A stretch of 64,000 bases of DNA from Fistulifera solaris (lineage: Eukaryota; Bacillariophyta; Bacillariophyceae; Naviculales; Stauroneidaceae): positions 124,001-188,000 of the forward strand of contig AP026130.1 in assembly GCA_030295235.1 (NCBI GenBank). Direction: 5' to 3'. The notes under the pieces are model-generated. The model had not been told where the DNA came from, ran no database searches, and saw only the letters and a list, made by a program, of their open reading frames with translations. Below are positions 34,043-45,537 of this stretch, one piece after another. A program made the position numbers and the translations under genes. Each line of letters opens with the position of its first letter. Within the stretch, counting starts at the first letter, position 1.

Positions 34043-34729
34043 CTAAGGCGAAGGAAGGATGAGGTCAAGGTTTCCGAGTTTCTCGTGAATCATGAGTCCC
34101 AAGATACCCATTTGAGCGGCACGTCCGTTGTTCAATTCAATGGCACGCTTCTTCAGCTTGGTCTCGGCGTCAAACGTATCCCAGCCAAAGTCAATAGCAC
34201 CATTGCGGAAGTCACCAATGAACTCACCCGGGACAATGGGGCGCATGATCAATTCCAAAAAGAAAATAAAGGCAACAATCTGGGCAAGACCTCCCTTCGG
34301 GACCGCCTCCAAAGCACCGAATCCGTACGGAATGTCGGCGAATTTGGTTCCGGCGTAGTCAATGTTTCCAGGAAGACGGATACCGGCATAAGTGACCAAG
34401 TAACCGGCAACGGCAAGCATGCAGACACGGCCGTGTTTGATTTCGACCTCGCGAAGGCGATCGAATCGTGCCTGGGAGGCATTGTTCAACATGCCGAGGG
34501 GATCATAGAAGCCAGTCTGTATGCAGTGAGATAATCAGAAGGAGTGTGTGAGTTACGTGAGACTCTACACGCATACAACCTAACGAGGAAGGAAGATTGC
34601 ACTTACGGGAGTCTGCACACCCAATTCGTTCTCGTAGGCATTGAGGGCTGTAGAACGAGCGGCTTGCTGGCTGACAGGAGCGAAGGCAGCGGCGCTGGCA
34701 ATGAGGGAGGCGGCAATAGCGATCTTCAT
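34043..34729 (-). CDS. fucoxanthin-chlorophyll a/c protein (Lhcf type)
   Basis: 198 residues in two exons, 34607-34729 and 34043-34516, with a 90-nt intron (GTAAGT...ACAG). The presequence 'MKIAIAASLIASAAAFAPVSQQ' has the classic ASAFAP junction for complex-plastid import. The mature protein has the first LHC helix, 'REVEIKHGRVCMLAVAGYL', and the third, 'RAIELNNGRAAQMGILGLM', each with the ExxH/NxR chlorophyll-ligand motif. The second helix lies in 'AQIVAFIFFLELIM'. Between them are 'GIRLPGNIDYAG' and 'DFRNGAIDFGWDTF', typical of Lhcf proteins. It acts in the thylakoid as the main light-harvesting antenna. The length and all motifs are normal; no break is present. Confidence 0.97.
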
Positions 34730-35134
34730 CGTAAATTCTTGCTGTTGAGAAAATGTGCCTGTTGCGCGAAGAAGATTTTCCGTGCCAGTTTTGTCGTGTA
34801 TTTCGACTGCGTGAAGTTGAAACAAGAAGATACCTCGTCCCGTGTCACGTGTCCCGCTCGGACACTCAAAGGTAGTGTCAGTAACTGATTGATGGACGGA
34901 CGGTCTGAGCGAAAGAAGGATGGCGGGACTGGAGTCTATTTCAGTCACTCTTACCTACAAAACACAAACTAAAACTAGAGAACGAGAGCTCCTACTTCCG
35001 AACTTCTCTTGACGCCTAATGACATAAAAACTAATTATCTATGATTAAGGAGTAATGGAACAAGTACTTGAGATAAAGTTCATAATCTCTCATCTGTCTG
35101 ATTGCTAAAAGGCGTGATGTAAGAACTTCGAAAC
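34730..35134. other. Lhcf promoter region
   Basis: About 400 bp. It should hold the 5' UTR and promoter of the antenna gene and the 3' end of the next gene. I recognise no specific element. Confidence 0.45.
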
Positions 35135-36304
35135 CTATCTCATCGACACGGCATTCGTCAAACGATCCGATAAAGTTTGACCTGCTGCACTACCTGGATT
35201 GGTTGCTTCATCACCTAAGCTGTAGTTTTCATTCTCGTCTTCAAAGAATTCCTGCCAAAGTCGGCGTTCGTCATTATTCAAAGTCGTAGATGCCTTTGAC
35301 TCTCCCTCGGCCCGCGAATCAAAATTGCTTCCATTCGACGAATGATCTTCAAAACTGCCGCCATCCTCTTCTTCTTCGTGTTGGGGTTGCGTACATGCGG
35401 CCGTGGTTTCTTTCACAAAGCCGGTCAAGCTCGTGCCCGCGCGTTTCAGCATTGTGATCAACTCTTTCGAACCTGTCGTCGAAGTACTTTCAAAGCTCGT
35501 TTCGCCATCTTGCGGCTCGTTGGAGGAAGAAAATCTTTTCCAGAAAGGCAGTTCGGGCTTTTGGCCATCCATTTTGGTGATATCTTCGTAATCATCATCT
35601 GGAAACTTCTTTTGCTGCTTGGATGGCATGTGGCACGCTAGAACGGTCTTCCAAGCCTTGTCTTTCGATTCGATAACTGATTTCCGAAAAGATGGGTCCA
35701 TAATCTTTTCCATGAAACCTTTCGTTTTACTAGAAGATGTTTCTTCCTCGGCACTTTCGGCTCGAGACTTTTCGTCGCTTGTAGTATTTAGAATCGAATT
35801 ATCTTGGACTGAAGCGGTCGGTGCAATATTGCCCACTGCGTCTTTTATTTGATGGGAATACGTTTGTTCGGACGAATTCATGTGGTCTGGTGTATCTTCC
35901 GTGACTTCTTCGTCTGCAACCGAGTCAACGTCGACTGGTCCAGTTTGGCGGTCGGCCTGAATCGAATCGAATTTGCTTGCCTCGTTACTATTACTTTGAG
36001 GGGAAAGAACGAGAGGGGTGGAAGCCTGATGAGCGCGGGCGCGTCGTTTCCAAACAGGTTCCTTGCCACCGTTGTTGGTCGATGCATTCGCAGACGAAAG
36101 GTTGACTGACGTTTTGTGGTCGATTGTTTCGTGCTGCTCACGAGACGCCCAGGTATTCTCGATTGGTGAACTCGCACTGGATATCGTCGGTGAATCATCC
36201 TCGCTTGGTTTTCTCTGGAAGGACGACTCATCATCGTAGCTGTCAAGACTCTGATGTTGAGGAGAAGGAGGCACCCCATTGACGACGCGTTGGAAGAACT
36301 TCAT
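35135..36304 (-). CDS. acidic, disordered hypothetical protein
   Basis: 389 residues, intact, rich in Ser, Glu, Asp and Asn, with no membrane segment. Two short ordered-looking parts stand out: 'GFMEKIMDPSFRKSVIESKDKAWKTVLACHMPSKQQKKF' (split here as 'GFMEKIMDPSFRK' and 'AWKTVLACHMPSKQ'), and 'KELITMLKRAGTSLTGFVKE'. The C-terminal 'ERRLWQEFFEDENEN' is acidic. I recognise no family. Length and codon use suggest a real gene. Confidence 0.65.
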   Translation of the reverse strand: MKFFQRVVNGVPPSPQHQSLDSYDDESSFQRKPSEDDSPTISSASSPIENTWASREQHETIDHKTSVNLSSANASTNNGGKEPVWKRRARAHQASTPLVLSPQSNSNEASKFDSIQADRQTGPVDVDSVADEEVTEDTPDHMNSSEQTYSHQIKDAVGNIAPTASVQDNSILNTTSDEKSRAESAEEETSSSKTKGFMEKIMDPSFRKSVIESKDKAWKTVLACHMPSKQQKKFPDDDYEDITKMDGQKPELPFWKRFSSSNEPQDGETSFESTSTTGSKELITMLKRAGTSLTGFVKETTAACTQPQHEEEEDGGSFEDHSSNGSNFDSRAEGESKASTTLNNDERRLWQEFFEDENENYSLGDEATNPGSAAGQTLSDRLTNAVSMR

Positions 36305-36806
36305 ACTGTCTGTGCCCTCTGGTTACTTCAGCGTTTGCATAGGCTTGCTCTTCGAGAAACAGATGAATGGCTACCCAATGAAGCGATACAACAATGATTT
36401 CGTATCTCGCAAAACGAAGGGCCACAATAAGTCTCGGACGAGTCTCGTAGCGAAAATCTCGTCGGAATCTTGTAGGCAGGAAAAAAGGCGGACGAAAAAA
36501 AATGGCGCGAACCAATGAAAAGAGCAACCGGTACTCACAGAATACATTCTGTATCTTCCTCGACAATACAGTCGACTATGCTGCAATATCTCGCGGAACG
36601 GTCATTCCTTAGGTGAAAACCAAGCACATAAACAGATCACGTTCGCTGCATAGGGGAACACCCTTTTTGAACGTATACAAGCCTCAACGGCTCACTCTCT
36701 CTCCCCACGACCCAAATACTTCTCTTTCTTTCATTTTGTTCGAAGAGAAACAAACGTGCAAAAAGAACCACCGAGCGTAACTCATTGACAACGACCCATT
36801 GTCATA
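36305..36806. other. divergent intergenic region
   Basis: About 500 bp between outward-facing hypothetical genes. Small frames on both strands have no recognisable content. Confidence 0.45.
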
Positions 36807-37289
36807 ATGAATCAAAAAAGCAAGACTTTGAAAGGTAGCTGGCTGCCGAGTTTCCGGTGGGGCAAGCGAAAGGTACGCAACGACGATGTCGAGCACATTC
36901 CAACGCAAGTGGCTTTGGAAAAAGTGAGTCGCTCGGTCATAGAAGAAGACCTTACTTTAGAAAGTGGTGAAGTGTTCACGCATAACAAGTCGTCTGAATC
37001 AGGCGAGCATCTGGACCTAATTGCGCCTCCGTGTCATCTGCGAGAGATGGATGAGACGCGCGCCGACAATAGCTCCGACATTCAAGTTACAGAATCAGTA
37101 CTTGATCTCAATGAAAGAGCACATCCGACATATTCAAGCCCAAAGAGCTTGAAGAAGGAACTAGAAAATAAAGCTACGAGTGGAAAAACAGACGTTGCTT
37201 CGGAGAAGAAGGCTCAGAAATCGACGGTCCCGATTGTTGCTGTCGCCGACGCCACTACCATAGCATTGAGTGTATGGACGTGCTGGTAA
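36807..37289 (+). CDS. small hypothetical protein
   Basis: 160 residues starting 'MNQKSKTLKGSWLPSFRWGKRK', a basic amphipathic start, followed by a hydrophilic, acidic middle. It ends in a hydrophobic stretch, 'VPIVAVADATTIALSVWTCW', which could be a short tail anchor. No known domain. It is a single uninterrupted frame facing away from the disordered gene at 35135-36304. It may be a lineage-specific gene or a chance frame. Confidence 0.45.
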   Translation: MNQKSKTLKGSWLPSFRWGKRKVRNDDVEHIPTQVALEKVSRSVIEEDLTLESGEVFTHNKSSESGEHLDLIAPPCHLREMDETRADNSSDIQVTESVLDLNERAHPTYSSPKSLKKELENKATSGKTDVASEKKAQKSTVPIVAVADATTIALSVWTCW

Positions 37290-37743
37290 AGTGCTCTATG
37301 TGAATTTTTGTAAGCGGCCACGGTCGGTTTTGCTGCAAACGGGGTGCCCAGCCAATCGGCTTGAATAAGTTTTGTACTTTGCTTTTTGGATAGATTTGTA
37401 ACTAATTGTATGTGCAATAGTAAGTTTAGGTATGCTTTGTAACAGCAGACTGCTTTCTTTCGTTGATACTTTTATAAAACGAATGTTGTTTGGAGAAGAA
37501 ATATCTACCGAAACATGCTAGTTGCCGCTTCATCATTGGGACAAACGACCGCAATCGCGACAGTAACGAGAAATCACGAGGACCAGAAAATGAGTCTAGC
37601 GAGGTCTAGAGGGTTTCACACTATCGTTCTCTTTCTTTGTAATCTCGAGCCTCCTTATATGTGAAAATAATCAAGCAGTTCTTGCAAAACACACCTCAAT
37701 TGTTTATTAACTTCCACGATATTCATCCTTTAACTCTACCTGG
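37290..37743. other. gene-free spacer
   Basis: About 450 bp between convergent genes; both 3' UTRs should lie here. Nothing else seen. Confidence 0.45.
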
Positions 37744-38652
37744 TTACTCTTCCGGCGGTGCTTGGTTGACTATAGCGCGACGGTAATCCACAATCTGCTG
37801 CGCGAGATCCGCTTTTTCCGACTGAACGGCTTCTAATTGTCTGCTCCACTTTCGTTGTTGATTTTCGAATAGCGTGCGTACGGAGTCGGGATTCTGACAA
37901 AGTTCCAGATACCGTTTCTTCGATACCCGCTTCAGTTGGCTCACGTCACTGCCATCTCGCTGACAGATGTTGAAGGCACAGCCTTTCAAACTGGCGCAGG
38001 GGCCGCAATAAATCTGTTGAAGATTCGACGAAGCCAGGAACGTTCCCCGACACTCTTTTGACGCCAGTTTCCATCCAGTTTTCTTCTCTAAAACAAAATG
38101 AAGTTCATTGGCACCCACGCTTTTGATGCAGTCCGGAAGATCAAAGGAAGTCGGCAGTGTTTCGCCCAATTTCATCGTTTGCAATGGACCCGCCAGAAAG
38201 CTTTGTTTGAAAAGGTTATCGAACTTATCACCGCGAAATCCTTTGCAAGTTATAAACGTCGGAGCTTTCGGTTTCGGTGATACGGTTTCACGATAAAGGT
38301 ATGCGTTAATTGTTTGAACGTGGTCAATGATGGATTCGACAGGAAGGTCGATGGTGGGTAGTGACCAATCCGCAGAACGGTCGGTTACAAACAAGGCTCG
38401 ATCGATATCCGACCGGATATAATATCGGTACTTCTCTTTCCCGTACGGCTGAGATTTGAGCAATAGTGAGCTTTTGTACTGAAAAGCTTCTTTGATATGT
38501 TTACTAGTCAACTGGGGCGAAACGCTCAGTTGAATGACAAAGATCGTTCGAATCTCATCCGGACAAAGGTAATCATTCATGGGGAATTGCAAGAAGATTT
38601 GAACTATAGCCACGCGGAAAGCATCAAGTTCTTTTTTCCATTGAGGATCCAT
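37744..38652 (-). CDS. uncharacterised protein with Cys cluster
   Basis: 302 residues, intact. The N-terminal third ('FPMNDYLCPDEIRTIFVIQLSV') looks helical; the middle has 'GANELHFVLEKKTGWKLASKECRG'. A Cys cluster 'IYCGPCASLKGCAFNIC' near residues 215-231 (C-x2-C-x5-C-x4-C) could bind zinc. The C-terminus is a coiled coil ('NQQRKWSRQLEAVQSEKADLAQQ'; shown in part). I recognise no family. A poly-T tract lies immediately upstream of the start. Confidence 0.65.
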   Translation of the reverse strand: MDPQWKKELDAFRVAIVQIFLQFPMNDYLCPDEIRTIFVIQLSVSPQLTSKHIKEAFQYKSSLLLKSQPYGKEKYRYYIRSDIDRALFVTDRSADWSLPTIDLPVESIIDHVQTINAYLYRETVSPKPKAPTFITCKGFRGDKFDNLFKQSFLAGPLQTMKLGETLPTSFDLPDCIKSVGANELHFVLEKKTGWKLASKECRGTFLASSNLQQIYCGPCASLKGCAFNICQRDGSDVSQLKRVSKKRYLELCQNPDSVRTLFENQQRKWSRQLEAVQSEKADLAQQIVDYRRAIVNQAPPEE

Positions 38653-39002
38653 GCTAAATAATGATCATGCAGCGAGACTTTGATTTTTTTTTTTTTTATT
38701 TTTTTTTATTTTTTTTTTGAAGGCTATCTCTTGATTTGTTTGTGCTGATAGAAAGAAAACAAAACTGCTGCCACGGCGATGATAACACACACACGATGAC
38801 GCGAACCCCGCAATCATGATGAGTGGTGAGTTGTGTCGTACCAGTACCGGATAAATAATGAGCATGGCTGGCGGCGCGCGCTTGACAAGACTTGTTGCCT
38901 CCATTTTTTTGTCTTGCAAGAACGATCTTCATTTTTTTTGTTCTTTCCGAACGAACGGTTCTAAAAACGAAACGGGTGCACTTGCTTTCGCATAGAAGCA
39001 AA
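38653..39002. other. divergent intergenic region
   Basis: About 350 bp containing the poly-T tract at 38684-38718 and a short (CA)n near 38788. Both flanking genes point outward. Confidence 0.5.
38684..38718. repeat. poly-T tract (T14-A-T9-A-T10)
   Basis: Thirty-five bases with only two non-T positions, 31 bp upstream of the minus-strand gene at 37744-38652, where it reads as poly-A. It may be a nucleosome-excluding promoter element. Given the homopolymer errors elsewhere in the window, its exact length is unreliable. Confidence 0.85.
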
Positions 39003-39572
39003 ATGGGAAGTGACGAAATCCGGCGTCGTGTACGTGAGCGTCATGCTCATCGGATTCATCCGAAACAGCCGCTCAAGGTCGAACAATACGCACCATCGCG
39101 TCACGGATTAGCGAAGGAGCACGCGTTTAGTTTGACAGCGGATACGAGTGCGAGCACCGAGAATTACACTTTGAACCGTACTCAGGCGCTTAGAGGAGAT
39201 GAGAGCAGCAGGAGATACCATTCTTTCCAAACGCCCAGGCGCTTCGGCAAGCCGGACATTTTAGACCTGTCACAAGATTCGCTTCCAGCGGGAGCTGCCC
39301 GAGGAAGATCCTTCTTGCATACATCCGTTGCAGAATTCCCATCACTACAATTCCAGAAAATTCCACGTCTCCCAGCGGACCGCAACAATCTTTCAATGGA
39401 TTTGAACAACCCGATGGCGCCAGCGAACGAGTTTCGAATACCTTTGGGTAGTTTACCAAACGAGTCATTTGAATTCTCGGCGATTGCGACAGACGTTTCT
39501 CGTACTACCAATCGAACGTTCGATTTCGATGACGACATGCCCGACGATGAAAGGCATGCCTCCAGTCTCTAA
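39003..39572 (+). CDS. small hydrophilic hypothetical protein
   Basis: 189 residues from 'MGSDEIRRRVRERHAHRIHP'. The frame is open further upstream, but an ATG at 38892 would add an unrelated hydrophobic stretch. The protein is basic at the start and acidic at the end ('TFDFDDDMPDDERHASSL'), without membrane segments or a known domain. I cannot assign a function. Confidence 0.5.
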   Translation: MGSDEIRRRVRERHAHRIHPKQPLKVEQYAPSRHGLAKEHAFSLTADTSASTENYTLNRTQALRGDESSRRYHSFQTPRRFGKPDILDLSQDSLPAGAARGRSFLHTSVAEFPSLQFQKIPRLPADRNNLSMDLNNPMAPANEFRIPLGSLPNESFEFSAIATDVSRTTNRTFDFDDDMPDDERHASSL

Positions 39573-40016
39573 GGGAACATCGGTCTCGGCGATGATCAAT
39601 TTTTTCACGGTGCACTTTTGGACCAAATTTACGCCTTGTATCTTCTCACGAATGACCATTGAATCAAGTAATTCTGTCACCGTTGAACAATCTTAGCTGT
39701 GTTTTGTTATATTTAATGCAGTTGAGCTTTTTTGACATTGCTAAACATCATCTTCTTGTTCCTTGTCAGCGTCCTATTCGCGAGGTAGAGGTGAAAAGTA
39801 GGAGACTGTCGGCGTGTGATATCTTCGTTACTCCTCTACTCCCATTCCATGTCGCGACACCTGCGCCATTCAGCACCATATACTTGTTATCAGTACGCGA
39901 GTAAAGATCCTCGTTGATTTGTTCAAACCCCTCAGGTGCAACGTGTCGGCGCTCTCGTTCATAAAGGGCGGGAAGACTGGAACGATGGGTCTCGTCATCG
40001 CTTATAACAGAAATAC
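39573..40016. other. gene-free spacer
   Basis: About 440 bp between convergent genes. No coding region supported. Confidence 0.45.
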
Positions 40017-43000
40017 CTAGTTTGGCAGATTTTTCGACAAACGAGGGACCTCTTCATTGTCAATCAATTTCCTTCTTTCAGCAAATCGGTCTGTCGGAAT
40101 AGTATCCGGAACTTTGGACAATAGAAAGATTTGGTCAGCAATCGATAGTTCCGACGCTCCATCGAACTCAGATGCATAGAGCTTCAAAGAATCCTCAGTT
40201 GTTAGATCGCTTCGTCGGCATTCTTTTCTCGAATAGTCCAAGATTTCGCTGTATTGATTTTCTGCTGCAGTTAAATGCTCCAGTCCGCGATTGATTGTAT
40301 CGCGTACGCCTGTAGCATATACACCGCGGCGGCGTAGCTCGGTTTCAACGACACGCGGTCCACCGCCATGTACCAATGCACTATCATGGGCGTTAAATTG
40401 TTCTTGTATAGTAGTTGCAACCTCGATAGCTGAATGCATCTTTGAAAGTCCTTCGTAATTCCCAGAACAAATAATTTCGCCCAAATGCGAGTTTTCATCC
40501 AGCTAGCCAGCACGCAAACTTTAGAGGTCAGGAGCGTTCGAGCAATTAAAGCTAAGCATTTGACTCACCTTGTGAATACCGTACACATCATCTGAGCTTA
40601 AGCTGAAGTCGTGCAGACAACGCTCGAATTCTCGAACCTTTTCTTCGTCAAAGTAAGCAGGTTTGTAGGCATCAACGTTAGACGATAGATAGTGCTGATA
40701 CTGCTTTTTGCGTCGAATCAAAAATTCCGTTTCTTCTTGCACGGGACTCCCAACAAATGTAGAGTCGACATTAACGTCGGTTCGCTTCGCATGATAGTCT
40801 GAGAATCGTTTCAACGTCGAATCAAAGCATGGCGCGTAACCGTGAACATTAGTAAATTCCGTAACAGATTGAACCACTTTGTTTTTCTTAGAAGATAAGT
40901 CAAGAGAGCTTTTAATTTCTGGTGTTCTCGAAACAACACGAAGAAGTTCTCCACCTTCTCCTTCCTCATTTCCGCCCTCACCGTGCTGCAAGGAATGTGA
41001 GCGTCGCACCGGAGTTGACCAAGCCTTGGAAAAGTATCGATCGTATTGGCTGATTGTCTCTGGCTGATACTGCCGTTCGAATCGAGGTCTAACTTCTCCG
41101 TGGAAATCTTGTTGCGTTGAGCGCATCCACATTCTTTGCTGGATGCTACTTTGAAGGGCGTGCTTCCACCATAAGGACAAAGCCTCGTTCTGAGACTCCA
41201 GACGCTTTCGTACTAACTGCACATTTTTCGCTTCGTCGCCTTCATTTTCTTCGAGCAAAAATTGATCTCCTGTCGACGCATCAAACTTGTCTCGTCCTGC
41301 AGATGCTGGGGGACTGGTCATGCCGTCGCTACTTTCATCTTTCCACGCCACACCATAAGCGCGTTGATACATTCCCATTGAACACCAACTACCGAATCCC
41401 ACTTTAGAGTCGTAATTATGAAGATAGTAGTCTGTTTCCATTTCCCAAAGAGGTACCGCGTGACGGTATGGAAGGTAGTATCCGAGAAATAAATTCCTAC
41501 AACGGTAATTAGAGTGGTTTGCAAAACAAGAACTGGCGCTATCCTAAGAGACGACTTACATCGCATCTTGCTTCAATCGATCTGTAAAGGCATTGCTGTA
41601 GTATCTTCTGATTGATGTTAAGAGCTCTTTATGCTTTGATCATAAAGTATGTCGACAGTCAGAAAAGAAAATCAAGATCAACTTTGAAGGGGGGATATTC
41701 GGTGCCTACCTTTCCCATCGGGCCACTAATGCTTAACTCAGGACGATCTGCGGTCACTTTTTTATGAGCCTCTGAGCCTCCGTATTGCAGTGCAATGTTG
41801 TCGCCAATTTCAACATACATATCAATAAGGACGCGAACGATGTTGGACGAAGGACTTAGCTTAGCTCGGGACCGGATACCCATTACAACCAGCTGCTGAC
41901 TAATGGCCTCAACCCCCGCGCTGAATTGCGCAACATTCGTCCGATCTAGACAGCTGCGCAACAGAACGAATCATTTAGTAAGACCTACAGCGCACATTGG
42001 ACACAGTAGAAAAGATACTCACTCAATGCAATTGGTTCGGAGGACACCGGTTTGTTCCATGGGAAAGACCACAATTCCCAGGTGTTCTGCGAGACTTGTC
42101 GAATACTTGCAATCCTCCTTCGTGAAGGGCTTTAAAACTCCTTCTTCTGTAATTTTCCATTTCGGAGCTGAACAGAAAAATCCTGTCTGGTTGACTGCCC
42201 ATGTCGATACTTCATTCAACGAAGAACTCACGTCCAAGTGCCGATGTTTGCTGATATGACTATAGTCGCACGCACAATATTGAATCTTATGGCGGTCATC
42301 AATCGTTGCATTAATGTAGTCGACAGCCCGTCTATACTCATCCCCTACTCGAACCTCCCTTTGCCGCTTCTCACTTTGCTTCACCAAGTCCAAAACAAGG
42401 ATAGGACTGGAATATCGAACAAGTAGATCTTCAAAGTGCAGTCGCGTGGAAGTGTAGGTAGGATCGACTCGGTTGACTTCAATCGGTGGCTTGGGCATGG
42501 TGACGCTACTTTCTTGGGACCAGAACGTCGGAATCGACCCGCGCACCTGAATGTACGACGAAAACGTACCAGACGGCATTCTCGAATCATCGTGAATAAT
42601 CTGTTCATGTTCGACATCATTTGCAACCTTTCCCTGTTCACTGACACCACGTTTCAAGTATCGAGTTCCCGCGAAATGCCGAGATCTCCTAGCCAGTAGC
42701 GTTATATCCAGAACTCGGCCATAATCATTGACCCTTCGTTGTACGAAAGCACCGTGAATCATCGGGTTGACCCAGTAAAAACTAGTCATGACATCCAAAC
42801 AAGCCTCAAATTCCCGAGTAAGAAAGAAGTTCCACATAAACATTTCTTTGGATGGAGGTGGCGGAAGTGGTTTTGTCGTAGTCAACAAGAAATTCTCCTG
42901 CAGACTCCGGGTCAAGTCGTACGTGTAAGAGAAAAAGAAATGCTTCGAAAAGTCCATGACTTGGTACAGCCCCTGATACCGCAGTTCCGCAATCTCTCGA

Positions 43001-43838
43001 TTGGTGAGTCCCAAGCCGACACTCCGCTTTCCTCGATTCCACATAGACAAAAGCACCGATGACGGATCCGCAGTATCATCCTCACGGTGAATTGCACTCT
43101 TCTCCGCCGGCTTGAGAGGAATTGTTTCTGTGTTCTACGAATTCAGGACTTAGAAAGTCGGATTTTGGGGAATCGTACACAAGTATTGTTCTTCGGAATC
43201 TTACCTTGATGGTGTAAATATTGTTGCCACCAATGGAACCGACTTTGGCCCGTCGGGTGATCAATGTCAAATAGTAACAGTCGAGAAAACGCACAAAGCC
43301 CACAATCCCGTACGCCTTAACCAAAGGCTTCAAGCCTCCACTGTTCGCAGTATCTTCACCGGGACGTCGATCACCGTGGCTCATCACCCGGTTGCCATCA
43401 TCAATCATATCCAACATGTCACGTATTTCTTCCTGAGAATATGTCTGCGAATCTTCGGACAAAAAAATCCGAGAGAGGTCGGAGCGTTGGCTTGGGCAAA
43501 TGACTATTATCCGCAGAAGCGGTTTCCGCATCGCCATTGGGATCGAGTGGCGGGTGCACGGTGGGTTGCGATTGCGGGCGATCAATGAGAGTGCGATCCA
43601 TTTTTAACACGCGAAAGACAGTGTTTGCTTTATTTCCTCCTATGAGATAGTAGCACTGATTCGTACTGAATAGTTCAAAGCGTTCCAGTTTCTCAAAATA
43701 GGGGTCTAGAGAAGGTTCCTTGATTATTTCCGGTCGTTCTAACGGAGTACGGTTGCCCGTCTCGTGCGAGTGTTGCAACTGTGACGATGATTCATTTTCA
43801 GGAACAAGCGAGTTTTCCGAAGTAGCATCCATCGCCAT
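40017..43838 (-). CDS. FIG4-like SAC phosphoinositide phosphatase, six exons
   Basis: About 1158 residues. Exons: 43205-43838, 42023-43134, 41710-41953, 41560-41633, 40569-41496, 40017-40502; introns are 63-76 nt and all GT-AG. The SAC domain has 'KAYGIVGFVRFLDCYYLTLITRR', 'WVNPMIHGAFVQRRV' and 'SRHFAGTRYLKRGV'. The catalytic C-x5-R is 'RTNCIDCLDRTNVAQF', rebuilt exactly across the second intron. 'HKELLTSIRRYYSNAF', encoded by the 74-nt exon, and 'NLFLGYYLPYRHAVPLWEME' follow. In the family, FIG4 and plant SAC1-5 remove the 5-phosphate of PI(3,5)P2 at endosomes and vacuoles. The frame breaks near 43475 in a T7 run; dropping one T gives 1159 codons in total. Confidence 0.93.
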
Positions 43839-44476
43839 CCTTTCGTTTGTATTCTCTTCAGCAAATTAGTATTTGAAAGAGCATTTCTAATAATCTATGT
43901 CTTCTTGGAAGCCTATAGAGACTATAATCAAGAATATCATGGACGCCTTTTTCGTTTGAGCATCGCGCACCGCATCATTTTTCTTCGGCAGCAATGACAA
44001 TACACTCAGGTACTTGTACAACAAGGTTAATGTTAACTGGTGCACGCGAGCCTGTCCGCTCTTTCTTTGAACGGTCTTCCCGCGCCGGACGACACTCACT
44101 GAACCAGTAAACAGACACGAATCAAACCGTCTTTGATCCGCGCCATGTACATAATTTTCTACACTGCATTGTGGAGGGAAAACTCCGCAGAATGTTTCCA
44201 ATCGTGCCCCATCGTAACCCAGTGACCAATGCTATTAATGCTATGTTTGTTAAACTAAGTCGAAGCATCGTTGATAAACGCTAAACCAATCTAGATCTTT
44301 TAACATAATACTCTGAAACAATCCGTAGTTCGTTGCAGACAACTACAGCATGGAACAGCAAACTGTCCTTTGACGCGCTGATATTTTGCTAGCTCACGAC
44401 ATTCAATACCTAGTTTGACTTTATAAAGGAATAATATTCAAGAGTCCCCCACAACGCTCCGATTTCCAATCAGACG
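43839..44476. other. gene-free spacer
   Basis: About 640 bp. A minus-strand frame at 43887-44201 (104 codons) shows no family signal and probably is chance. Confidence 0.45.
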
Positions 44477-45537
44477 TTAGAACGGGTGCTGTTGCGTCGA
44501 ATGAATGATATCATCAAATTCCGTGTCGAGAAGATCCCCCTGAAACAAATCAAAGTCATGAAAGTTAGGGTCCAAAGGGTCCAGAGGCCGGCTACCAATC
44601 GACAAACGCCGTGTCGTATGCCGTCCATAATGAGCTTGTGAATAATGGTAGGGAATCAGAGGCGGGCTCAACGGCGGCTGAATGGGATAACGAGGAGCTT
44701 GCGGCGGAAACGTGTAGGGCCCGCCCTGAAACGTCCCCCTGCTGCCAAGGATCAACCCGAACAGGACTGTGAAGTATAGTATCATGATAAGAAGGATATG
44801 AAAAGAATGTGTTGGACCCCTGCGGAGAAAGTACAGTAAGACGCCTGCGCTTATGCCGATCGGGGGATTCGTGGCTACGGGGTGTCGACGATGACCAAGA
44901 GGGAGTCACCGACTGGAGAACTGGCGTCGCTTCGTTCACAATTCCAGCTCGACGAGGCACCGACGACGATTCCACTTCCAACGGTACGGATGCCATCTTT
45001 ACCTTCTCGTTGGTTGATTCTGGTTCATCGGAGGATCCTTCGAGCTGAGCCACCGCATCGCGAAGGACTTGGCTCGCCTTCTCTCGGGCAGTGTCTTCTC
45101 CAGCTTCTTCCCACTTTCCTGTGGCCTGATCTTTTTCAAAAACCTGATAGTGAAGCGTTGTGAGTTGCTAGAAAGAAATGTACAATTTACGAAGCCACCC
45201 GAATATCGACGCACCTCGCCGGAGGATCCAGCTCACGCATTTGCTTGACGAGAATCCTCGACAAAATCGATTTCCCCTTTTTCGACGATGTATTGTATTT
45301 CCTCGCCTGAACGCGTGCGAAAGCCCGAAGCTTTTCATTCCCACTATGCTGATTATTCTTGCCCCCGCGGCCTAAAAGGATGTCGTTTTCGCTCGGTTGG
45401 ATGTCCTCCTTGCTGGACATGACCTTGCAAAGGTACGGCTTCCTTTCCGGCACCAACCGTTCCGAAAGATCCGCGTTTCTCCCAAAAAAGTGTTTGACAC
45501 CCGATGTTGAATGGAAACCGTAATGAGTGGCATGCAT
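44477..45537 (-). CDS. DUF6824-domain protein (stramenopile nuclear protein)
   Basis: Two exons with a 71-nt intron (45144-45214). The domain reads 'NDILLGRGGKNNQHSGNEKLR', then 'KGKSILSRILVKQMRELDPPARFLKK', then 'DQATGKWEEAGEDTAREKASQ'. This N-x-LLGRG...GN...ARFL...AREK order is the DUF6824 pattern that is greatly expanded in diatoms and may bind DNA. The rest is disordered, with an acidic, Pro-rich tail ('PQAPRYPIQPPLSPP'). The start is uncertain: ATG at 45537, or at 45420 ('MSSKEDIQPSEND'), which gives 290 residues. Two frame breaks, near 45135 (A5, one short) and 44737 (G5, one too many), cancel. Confidence 0.75.

Noticed and set aside
38892-39002. Upstream ATG for the small gene at 39003
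   Set aside because: It adds a hydrophobic, non-coding-like stretch derived from T-rich spacer.
43887-44201. Minus-strand 104-codon frame downstream of the DUF6824 gap
   Set aside because: No similarity seen and no supporting signal; likely chance.
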